Shown here piece after piece: positions 1-5,351 of a stretch of DNA of 5,351 nt. The position numbers were made by a program, and so were the translations under genes. Below the pieces are notes generated by a model. The model made no database searches, had not been told where the DNA came from, and saw only the letters and a list, made by a program, of their open reading frames with translations. Numbering within the stretch: position 1 is the first letter of the stretch; every line of letters starts with the position of its first letter. The stretch is from Gammaproteobacteria bacterium CG22_combo_CG10-13_8_21_14_all_40_8 (GTDB taxonomy: Bacteria > Pseudomonadota > Gammaproteobacteria > Enterobacterales > GCA-002770795), in NCBI GenBank assembly GCA_002770795.1, contig PCTP01000080.1, positions 1,792 through 7,142 of the forward strand, given 5' to 3'.

Positions 1-487
1 TTTGAAGTAACTGAGAATTGAGTTCCGTTAATTCTTTCAGGTGGGAGGTGTATCTAAAAAAACTGGTCAAATCTGACAAATAAACCATGCGCTCATCTGG
101 TTGTTCAGTCGAGGTCACTTGCACAAGCACTTGTCTTTGCATTGTGGGTAGTAGAAAGTTACAGAGTCTAGAGGAGAATTTAAAATTTTCCTCACAAATA
201 ACCCGTTGCCACCAATTCACATCAGACTCTAACAAGGAGTGTAATAAGTTGACTTTTTGAGGGACTGTGCTTAATCCTTCAAATAAGATAGAAGAAAAAC
301 TTGCAGTAGATGAAACAACCTCACCCTCAAGAGTTACCCTAGCTGAGGATAAACTCATTCTATCAGGTTGCAAATTAACAGAGTCTTTTTTCCATTTTTT
401 AATGAGAAACGGATAAGCCGCTACTATCCCCGACATGAAAATCAGAGTAGCGGCGAGGATCTCTCGTGCAATTGATGAAAACGCCAT
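1..487 (-). CDS. Unrecognised membrane-anchored protein, N-terminal part (runs off the left edge)
   Basis: I do not recognise the family. Reading the minus strand from the ATG at 487 gives 162 codons without a stop up to the window edge, so the gene is real in length but incomplete at its C-terminus. The protein opens MAFSSIAREILAATLIF. Residues 9-29 form one hydrophobic stretch suited to a membrane anchor, followed at once by the basic cluster KKWKK (30-34). The rest is soluble-looking: a beta-rich stretch near 48-70, then Leu-rich probable helices with an NWWQR motif near 91-95, and three Cys residues in total (98, 109 and none other before the edge counted with certainty beyond these two). 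The positive charges after the hydrophobic segment argue against a cleaved signal peptide and for an inner-membrane anchor; this is inference. A second in-frame ATG at 499 would add MIID, but it abuts the AAGG ribosome-binding sequence, so 487 is preferred. The gene is 90 bp downstream of the saccharopine dehydrogenase-like gene and may have its own promoter. Confidence 0.72.
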   Translation of the reverse strand, partial: MAFSSIAREILAATLIFMSGIVAAYPFLIKKWKKDSVNLQPDRMSLSSARVTLEGEVVSSTASFSSILFEGLSTVPQKVNLLHSLLESDVNWWQRVICEENFKFSSRLCNFLLPTMQRQVLVQVTSTEQPDERMVYLSDLTSFFRYTSHLKELTELNSQLLQ

Positions 488-498
488 ATCAATGATCA

Positions 499-504
499 TC
501 CTTA
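499..504 (-). promoter_or_regulatory. Ribosome binding site deciding the start of the left-edge gene
   Basis: Minus-strand TAAGGA is the only Shine-Dalgarno-like run in front of the membrane protein. It overlaps the possible ATG at 499 and stands 11 nt before the ATG at 487. That spacing is slightly long but workable, whereas the 499 start would leave no spacer at all. This is why the start at 487 is chosen. Confidence 0.5.
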
Positions 505-517
505 TTGGGAAAATACT

Positions 518-545
518 AAAATAGAAACGCCTGATTTTTCTTCAA
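518..545 (-). promoter_or_regulatory. Possible sigma-70-type promoter for the left-edge membrane protein gene
   Basis: On the minus strand TTGAAG (545-540) and TATTTT (523-518) are separated by 16 bp. They resemble the -35 and -10 boxes, with 4 or 5 of 6 consensus bases each. They lie in the non-coding gap, about 30 bp before the start codon at 487, a natural place for a promoter. The surroundings are AT-rich, so chance matches are likely and this stays tentative. Confidence 0.3.
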
Positions 546-562
546 GATTAAATGTATTAATC
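546..562. repeat. Small perfect inverted repeat in the 488-577 gap
   Basis: GATTAA (546-551) and TTAATC (557-562) are exact reverse complements around a 5-nt centre. The repeat sits immediately upstream of the proposed -35 box of the left-edge gene and 16 bp from the stop codon of the preceding gene. It could be a regulator-binding site or a weak transcript hairpin. It is AT-rich and has no T-tract after it on the minus strand, so it is a poor intrinsic terminator. Confidence 0.35.
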
Positions 563-577
563 CTAAAATTAACAGAG

Positions 578-1912
578 TTACAACAATTCTCTAAAAAATT
601 CTTCCCGTGACACCTCAGCAATACTCTCTTCACACTCTATTCCTTCATCTTTCAATAAAGGTAGAATGTGGGTGTAATATTCACGTCCCGTTGGACGAAT
701 AGATCCACGTTCAGTCAAAACACCCTCAAGTAACAAATGTGTCGCTATAGCCGCAGGAGTTCCTACTGCCTTAGCCATGGCTGAGTAGCCTAAGCCCTCA
801 CCATCTCCAAAAAGTTTCAATTTAGACATGATATTTCGATGAGATCCATCTGGATAGGAAACGCCAAATTTATGTAGCAAAAAAGCCATATCCTTCTCAC
901 CCTGATCAAACACTAGCTTATTTTCAAGGGCATTACAAAAAATATCCATATAAGTTCCACTTTGTGATACCAAGTTTTCCCTATCGAAAAGGCCTAACCA
1001 TTCAAAGGCTTCTTTTGTTCGTGAAGAAACCGCTAATTCTGACGGAACAGATGCCTCAGGTATATTCGCCATCTGAGCGAGGAGTTGGGGCCAAGAACCT
1101 GTAAATTCAGGTGAATTTGTATTATCGAGCAACCCAAGAATTTTAGCATCCTGCATAATCTCTAAATAACCTTCATAACGTAAAGTGCCCCGTAATAAAT
1201 CTTGCAATTCATCTAATCCATAGGCTGTTTTGTATGGAATGGAATCTCGGTTAGGATAGCCTGATAAATTCATCTCCTCTCCAGTCCATGCTTGAAGAGG
1301 TGATTTCAATAGCTCGGTTGCGGGACAAATAACATCCTTGCCATTTTTTAAATATCGAGCCTGATTCAACATGGCCAACAAAACACCTTTGGGAGCCCAG
1401 GCAAATTTATAGCCAAAGGGGTTGTCATTATGCTCTGGACTAGGTAGACCTGCGCCCCAAGAAATAAAGGATCGAATAGATCCGCCTGCATCATGAACCT
1501 GATCAATAATGCTCATCGCACTTAAATGATCAATACCTGGATCAAATCCCATTTCGTTTAAGATGGTGATATTCTGTTCTTTGGCTTGCTCATCAAATGT
1601 AGCCATTTCATCGGACAAATAACTGGCAGTAACTAAATGTTTTCCATGTTTGATACATTGCTTAGCAACCAATGGATGTAATGCATAAGGAATAAAGCTT
1701 ACCACAATTTCATGTTGGCTTACTTCTTCCGATAAGGCTCGCTCATCTGAGACATTGAGTGTTTTACAAAGAATATGGTTTCGTCCCTTTGCTAATTCTT
1801 GAGCTTCCTCCAAGAATTGGCTAGCAAGAGTAATAGAATATTGATGTTTATGTAAATATTCTAGTAAAGGACCTGCGACTAAGCCTGACCCCAAAATTAA
1901 AACTTGTGACAT
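578..1912 (-). CDS. LYS9-type saccharopine dehydrogenase-like oxidoreductase
   Basis: This is a complete 444-residue protein, close to the 446 residues of yeast Lys9. That enzyme interconverts saccharopine with 2-aminoadipate semialdehyde plus glutamate using NADP(H) (EC 1.5.1.10). The N-terminus is a Rossmann fold: strand VLILGSG (4-10) gives the GxGxxxG dinucleotide-binding loop at G8-G10-G14. The family motif GFDPGIDH lies at 122-129. The segment GLPSPEHNDNPFGYKFAW (155-172) is very like the LYS9/AASS saccharopine dehydrogenase signature and unlike carboxynorspermidine dehydrogenase, the other relative considered. The C-terminal half contains the conserved stretch GTPAAIATHLLLEGVL (384-399). 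No signal peptide is seen, so it should be cytoplasmic. The ATG start at 1912 is supported by AAGAGAG with a 6-nt spacer. No lysine-ketoglutarate reductase partner is in view, so the actual substrate and direction are unproven. The gene lies just beyond a terminator-like hairpin that follows the carboxypeptidase gene. Confidence 0.85.
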   Translation of the reverse strand: MSQVLILGSGLVAGPLLEYLHKHQYSITLASQFLEEAQELAKGRNHILCKTLNVSDERALSEEVSQHEIVVSFIPYALHPLVAKQCIKHGKHLVTASYLSDEMATFDEQAKEQNITILNEMGFDPGIDHLSAMSIIDQVHDAGGSIRSFISWGAGLPSPEHNDNPFGYKFAWAPKGVLLAMLNQARYLKNGKDVICPATELLKSPLQAWTGEEMNLSGYPNRDSIPYKTAYGLDELQDLLRGTLRYEGYLEIMQDAKILGLLDNTNSPEFTGSWPQLLAQMANIPEASVPSELAVSSRTKEAFEWLGLFDRENLVSQSGTYMDIFCNALENKLVFDQGEKDMAFLLHKFGVSYPDGSHRNIMSKLKLFGDGEGLGYSAMAKAVGTPAAIATHLLLEGVLTERGSIRPTGREYYTHILPLLKDEGIECEESIAEVSREEFFRELL

Positions 1913-1923
1913 GATTTTCTCTC

Positions 1924-1961
1924 TTAAAAGAACACCCTCAAAAAATAGAGACTTCGAGGGT
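1924..1961 (-). terminator. Candidate intrinsic terminator or attenuator between the carboxypeptidase and saccharopine dehydrogenase-like genes
   Basis: On the minus strand ACCCTC (1961-1956) pairs with GAGGGT (1939-1934). Four further inner pairs (G-U, A-U, A-U, G-U) extend this to about 10 bp around an 8-nt loop. The downstream sequence is GTTCTTTT, a short interrupted T-run. The hairpin begins 11 nt past the carboxypeptidase stop codon, as expected of a terminator. The weak T-run and the next ribosome-binding site immediately after it make partial read-through likely. Confidence 0.45.
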
Positions 1962-1972
1962 ATTTGTAATGA

Positions 1973-3097
1973 TTAGATAACTAGATTTTGTGATGCGTTA
2001 AGTGCACCGAGTAACGCCTCGCCCAATTTTTCAGAGCGCTCAGGAGACCATCCATAAACTGTATCTTCAAGATCGATATGATCCTTAAAGGGCATCTCAA
2101 GTGTCAATGATACACATTTAAAATGTTCACCAACCCAACTGCTGCCCATAGCCAAATTCGCTTTTCCTGGTTTATCAATGGGATATCCCTTTTCAGTTTG
2201 AAAATCGGGTGATGTTTTTAACAATTCATCAATAAAGGCTTGTTCTTGTTGATTCATCTTTTCAGAGTAACTGGGGATCCCCTCGTTTCGAGCCACAAAG
2301 GTATGAGGAATTGCCTCATCGCCATGTATATCTACAAAGAAATCACAGCCTACAGCCTGCATTTTTGCTCTGACTAAGGCCACTTCAGGACTCTTTTCCA
2401 TACTGGGTTGTTGCCACTCCCTATTTAAATTAGCACCAGCCGCATTAGATCTTAAATTTCCCAAAAAACTACCATCAGGATTCATGTTTGGCACAACATA
2501 AAACGCCCAGTCTTTTAGCAAATTGCGTGCAATCGGATCATCATGATCTAACAGACGATTAATTAACCCCTGCGCACACCATTCCGCCATACTCTCACCC
2601 GGATGTTGTCTAGCAATAAACCAAGCTTTTTTACTAGGATTGCCTGAACTGATATGAAGTAAATCCATATCTCTGCTTTGAACTGTAGAGCCTAAAACTT
2701 CAAGACTACAAATATCGCTCATTTGTGCATCATGCACTAAGTTTTGATGTTGTTCGTGACTAAAGGGAGCAAAATAGGCGTAATACACAGAATTTAACAT
2801 CGGAGTATGAGATATTTTCAGCATCTCTCCATCATATTCGGTAGGTACACGAAACCAAGTCTCTCGATCATAGCTAGCAACAGCTTGGTAGCCAGTCCAA
2901 CCCTCTTTGTAGGAACATTCATTCACATTGGTGATATGTAGCACAACTGGCGTTTTAGCTGGAACCACCAACCTAAAGTGAAACCATTGTTTAAATTCGG
3001 ATTCACTATCATTTCTGATACGTAGTCGAATATTTTCAGGTTGCTCAATACTGTCGACAATAATGTTACCGCTATCAAACTGGGATGAAATTCTCAC
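1973..3097 (-). CDS. M14 zinc carboxypeptidase, cytosolic carboxypeptidase (CCP)-like
   Basis: This is a complete 374-residue protein with the architecture of bacterial CCP-like peptidases (M14 subfamily related to AGTPBP1/Nna1): an N-terminal beta-sandwich of about 1-120, then the peptidase domain at about 125-370. All catalytic landmarks are visible. The zinc ligands are H165 and E168 in HPGE, with H258 in DIHGDE. The substrate-anchoring pair is N225-R226 in GANLNREW, preceded by the typical NMNPDG (204-209). The general-base Glu is E334 in LTLEMPFKD. An active metallopeptidase removing C-terminal residues is therefore expected. Eukaryotic relatives remove glutamates from tubulin, but the bacterial substrate is not known from sequence. 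No signal peptide or membrane segment is seen, so it should be cytoplasmic. The start is GTG at 3097, backed by GAGAGG 5 nt upstream, with no competing ATG nearby. It lies 43 bp after der with no terminator between, so cotranscription with bamB-der is likely. Confidence 0.9.
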   Translation of the reverse strand: MRISSQFDSGNIIVDSIEQPENIRLRIRNDSESEFKQWFHFRLVVPAKTPVVLHITNVNECSYKEGWTGYQAVASYDRETWFRVPTEYDGEMLKISHTPMLNSVYYAYFAPFSHEQHQNLVHDAQMSDICSLEVLGSTVQSRDMDLLHISSGNPSKKAWFIARQHPGESMAEWCAQGLINRLLDHDDPIARNLLKDWAFYVVPNMNPDGSFLGNLRSNAAGANLNREWQQPSMEKSPEVALVRAKMQAVGCDFFVDIHGDEAIPHTFVARNEGIPSYSEKMNQQEQAFIDELLKTSPDFQTEKGYPIDKPGKANLAMGSSWVGEHFKCVSLTLEMPFKDHIDLEDTVYGWSPERSEKLGEALLGALNASQNLVI

Positions 3098-3101
3098 GTT
3101 T

Positions 3102-3108
3102 ACCTCTC
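3102..3108 (-). promoter_or_regulatory. Ribosome binding site supporting a GTG start for the carboxypeptidase
   Basis: Minus-strand GAGAGGT, with core AGAGG, ends 5 nt before the GTG at 3097-3095. It is a good Shine-Dalgarno match at normal spacing. The N-terminal residues it implies (MRISSQFDSGNI) begin the CCP N-domain as in relatives of similar length, so the GTG start is favoured over any internal codon. Confidence 0.6.
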
Positions 3109-3140
3109 GTCTAATTGGTTGAAATAGTTAAATTCTTCCC

Positions 3141-4646
3141 TTACTTGTGCTTTCTGGGTCGTCCCTTTTTCTCTGACTCAATTTTCTTGGCTAATTTAGC
3201 ACGTTTTCTGGCTTCTTTTTGTGCAGGGGTTAACTCCTTTACTTGAGAAGCAAAGGGATTTTCGCTACTTTTAAACTCAAATCGCACAGGAGTTCCCACT
3301 AACTTTAACTTTTCCACAAAGAAATTGGTGAGGAATTTCTGGTAGGTTAAAGGTAAAGATTGGGTGAGATTTCCATGGACCACAATCCAAGGCGGATTGT
3401 GGCCTCCCACATGTGCCATTCTCAGTTTTGCTCTGCGTCCATGAACCAAAGGGGGTTGATGTTTATGCTGAGCCTCCATCAACCACTCGGTAAGTTGACG
3501 AGTTGTCATGGCTTTATAAGCCGAATTAAATGCCTTGGTAACTGATCCTAACAAATCTCCAACGCCTGTTCCATGAAGCGCAGAAATATAATGGATTTTA
3601 GCAAAATCCACAAAATGTAGGCGCCGGCGGAGTTCTTCTTTCACATGCTCCTTGTGCTCTGTTTCCATATTGTCCCATTTATTAATGGCGATCACCAAGG
3701 AACGACCACTATCTAAGACAAATCCCAGCAAACTCAAGTCTTGATCAGTAATACCAACTCTGGCATCAACTACCATCATGACGACATTCGAATCCTCAAT
3801 AGCCTGTAATGTTTTCACGACTGAAAATTTTTCTACAGTTTGACTAATTTTTCCTCGTTTACGAACACCAGCAGTATCAATCAATGTGTATTTTTTTCCG
3901 TTGCGTTCCATGTCAATATAGATACTATCTCGAGTGGTGCCGGGTAAATCAAAAACGACCACTCTTTCTTCGCCTAATATGCGATTGACCAAAGTTGACT
4001 TACCAACGTTAGGGCGTCCAATAATGGCCAATTTAACAGATTCAGGTATTTTAAAGGTTTTTTCTGGTAAAGAAAGAGCTGCGACTTCATCAAATTCTTC
4101 GGGAAAATCACAGACGACTTCATTGGAGGCGTCGAGTTCTGGCCTCGCTTCAAAAAGATGATCAAAAACTCTTTCTAATAACTGTTTAACGCCACGCCCC
4201 TGAGAAGCAGAAATCCCCACAGGAGATCCAAAGCCCATATCATGAAACTCTGCTAAAGCCGTCTCAGATTCTATCCCATCAATCTTATTCACCACCAATA
4301 AGGTGGTTTTGTTCAAAAGGCGCAATTGTTTAACAATGGTATAATCTGAGGGGGTAACACCCGCTTTTGCATCCGTTAAGAAGATGACTGCATCAGCCTC
4401 CTGTGCTGCTTGCATAGACTGTTCTGCCATCTTTCCATCGACCCCTTCTTCATCCCCAGTGATACCACCGGTGTCAACAACAATATACTGTTGTTCTTGA
4501 AAGTAAGCCTGTCCATATTGTCTATCGCGAGTTAAACCGGGCAAATTTGCCACTAAAGCATCTCGGCTTTTTGTTAATCGATTAAAAAGCGTCGATTTCC
4601 CAACATTGGGTCGTCCCACTAATGCAATAACTGGCAGTAAACTCAT
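3141..4646 (-). CDS. der: GTPase Der (EngA), 50S ribosome assembly factor
   Basis: Der is the essential tandem-GTPase that binds the 50S subunit and promotes its maturation; it is cytoplasmic. The 501-residue protein is complete and slightly longer than the roughly 490-residue E. coli protein. GTPase domain 1 shows G1 GRPNVGKS (11-18), G2 Thr39 in PGLTRD, G3 DTGG (58-61), G4 NKID (120-123) and G5 SAS (146-148). An acidic linker (about 168-203) follows. Domain 2 shows G1 GRPNVGKS (210-217), G2 Thr238 in PGTTRD, G3 DTAG (257-260), G4 NKWD (322-325) and G5 SAL (355-357). The KH-like domain spans about 370-455 and ends near the NPFAS segment. A strongly basic Lys/Arg tail (about 477-501) closes the protein and probably contacts rRNA. 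All nucleotide-binding motifs are intact. The ATG at 4646 is preceded by AAGGG with a 7-nt spacer, 20 bp after bamB, the standard gammaproteobacterial pairing. Confidence 0.98.
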   Translation of the reverse strand: MSLLPVIALVGRPNVGKSTLFNRLTKSRDALVANLPGLTRDRQYGQAYFQEQQYIVVDTGGITGDEEGVDGKMAEQSMQAAQEADAVIFLTDAKAGVTPSDYTIVKQLRLLNKTTLLVVNKIDGIESETALAEFHDMGFGSPVGISASQGRGVKQLLERVFDHLFEARPELDASNEVVCDFPEEFDEVAALSLPEKTFKIPESVKLAIIGRPNVGKSTLVNRILGEERVVVFDLPGTTRDSIYIDMERNGKKYTLIDTAGVRKRGKISQTVEKFSVVKTLQAIEDSNVVMMVVDARVGITDQDLSLLGFVLDSGRSLVIAINKWDNMETEHKEHVKEELRRRLHFVDFAKIHYISALHGTGVGDLLGSVTKAFNSAYKAMTTRQLTEWLMEAQHKHQPPLVHGRRAKLRMAHVGGHNPPWIVVHGNLTQSLPLTYQKFLTNFFVEKLKLVGTPVRFEFKSSENPFASQVKELTPAQKEARKRAKLAKKIESEKKGRPRKHK

Positions 4647-4666
4647 TGAATAACCCTTGTTTGATG

Positions 4667-5351
4667 TTATAAGCTACTTTCAGGGATTTTAACCGCCAGA
4701 ACTTCGCCATTTTTTGCTTGAGCAACTAAATAATTAAGATAAGCGATAGGTGCGCCTACGACACCACTACTATCGATCCTCATTCGTTTAACAAAATGAC
4801 CATCACTTGCTGACATCCAATGTAAATAGCCCTCAAAATCAGCAACCACCACATATTTTCCAAGAGCAGCGGGTGCAGAAACTTTTCTGTTTTTGAGTTC
4901 TGATTGAGTCCATTGGGTTTGTCCCTGTTCACGTGATAATGACATCACAACATCATTAGATGTTGTGGCAAAAATGCTCAATCCATCAGAAGTCAAATCT
5001 TGAAAAGATGACATTTCTCGTTGCCATAGATTTTGACTATCTCTTAAGTTGATAGCCGCGATATTTCCATTATAGGTAGCTACATACAAAACATCAGAAA
5101 CCACCAGGGGTTTTGAATCCACATCAACAATCTGATCAAACTCTGAACGGCCAGCGGCTTGGGCAATTCTTTTTTCCCAGATAAGGGCCCCATCTTTCAT
5201 AAAAAACAACGCCACATTGCCATTATCAAAACCAGATATCACGGCACCTCTGGCTAAAATGGGAGTCCCCGTACCTCTCAAAGTGAGCGCAGGAACGTTT
5301 CTGTCAAAAAACCAACTTCTCTTGCCAGTTTTTTCATCCATAGCAAATAAT
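4667..5351 (-). CDS. bamB: Outer-membrane protein assembly factor BamB, C-terminal part (N-terminus beyond the right edge)
   Basis: BamB is the periplasmic lipoprotein beta-propeller of the BAM complex, which binds BamA and helps insert beta-barrel proteins into the outer membrane. The reading frame is open to the window edge. The codons before the ATG at 5341 read L-F-A in frame, matching the usual propeller strand ahead of the segment, so that ATG is internal and is not the start. About 227 residues are present, roughly the last 60 percent of a typical 390-residue BamB; the signal peptide and lipobox are outside the window. Counting from the internal Met, recognisable features are VPALTLRG (16-23), the BamA-contacting region SEFDQIVDVD (66-75), the repeated propeller pattern of YNGNIAAINL followed by LW (90-106), and EGYLHW (170-175). 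The gene ends 20 bp before der and should be cotranscribed with it. Confidence 0.95.
   Translation of the reverse strand, partial: LFAMDEKTGKRSWFFDRNVPALTLRGTGTPILARGAVISGFDNGNVALFFMKDGALIWEKRIAQAAGRSEFDQIVDVDSKPLVVSDVLYVATYNGNIAAINLRDSQNLWQREMSSFQDLTSDGLSIFATTSNDVVMSLSREQGQTQWTQSELKNRKVSAPAALGKYVVVADFEGYLHWMSASDGHFVKRMRIDSSGVVGAPIAYLNYLVAQAKNGEVLAVKIPESSL

Noticed and set aside
497..499. Alternative ATG start for the left-edge membrane protein
   Set aside because: It directly abuts the AAGG ribosome-binding sequence with no spacer; the ATG at 487 has workable spacing. It is not fully excluded.
578..1912. Carboxynorspermidine dehydrogenase as the identity of the saccharopine dehydrogenase-like gene
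   Set aside because: The LYS9-type segments at 122-129 and 155-172 and the C-terminal GTPAAIATHLLLEGVL pattern fit saccharopine dehydrogenase better, and no decarboxylase partner gene is adjacent.
3360..3545. Plus-strand 61-codon open frame inside der
   Set aside because: It lies antisense to the KH-like domain of an unambiguous, fully conserved gene, with no recognisable product; it is a coding shadow.
3934..4161. Plus-strand 75-codon open frame inside der
   Set aside because: It is antisense to the linker and second G1 motif of der, and its sequence is explained by the reverse complement of conserved GTPase codons.
3974..4165. Minus-strand 63-codon open frame in another frame of der
   Set aside because: It overlaps der completely in a shifted frame, with no own ribosome-binding site or family resemblance.
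5339..5341. ATG as a possible start of a 224-residue protein
   Set aside because: The frame continues upstream to the edge with residues L-F-A, and the homology to BamB begins well before this point, so the Met is internal.

Overview
All protein-coding sequence I can support lies on the minus strand, so transcription reads from the right edge to the left. In that order the window holds: the C-terminal part of the outer-membrane assembly factor BamB (cut by the right edge), the complete double-GTPase Der, a complete M14 zinc carboxypeptidase of the cytosolic carboxypeptidase (CCP-like) type, a complete LYS9-type saccharopine dehydrogenase-like protein, and the N-terminal part of an unrecognised membrane-anchored protein (cut by the left edge).

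The organism is very probably a gammaproteobacterium. bamB directly followed by der is the classical arrangement of that class (the hisS-yfgM-bamB-der cluster of Escherichia coli and relatives), and BamB itself implies a Gram-negative outer membrane. The DNA is moderately AT-rich, with many AT-ending codons, which would suit a Legionella- or Coxiella-like lineage. That placement is inference from composition and gene content and is not demonstrated here.

Layout. Positions 5351-3098 look like one transcription unit: bamB and der are 20 bp apart, and der and the carboxypeptidase are 43 bp apart with no terminator between them. A hairpin followed by a short T-rich run (about 1924-1961) lies just after the carboxypeptidase stop and may end or attenuate that unit. 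The saccharopine dehydrogenase-like gene begins only about 20 bp past this hairpin, so it either depends on read-through or has a promoter inside the 3' end of the carboxypeptidase gene. A 90-bp gap (488-577) separates it from the left-edge gene. That gap contains a small perfect inverted repeat and a plausible sigma-70-type promoter, so the last gene may be a separate unit.

Functionally, BamB and Der are housekeeping factors for outer-membrane protein insertion and 50S ribosome maturation. The two genes after them are enzymes acting on amino-acid or peptide substrates, and nothing in the sequence ties them to the Bam or ribosome pathways. I see no RNA gene, CRISPR array, insertion sequence, prophage or obvious defence system. 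The window reads as core-genome sequence with two less usual accessory enzymes and one unassigned membrane protein.
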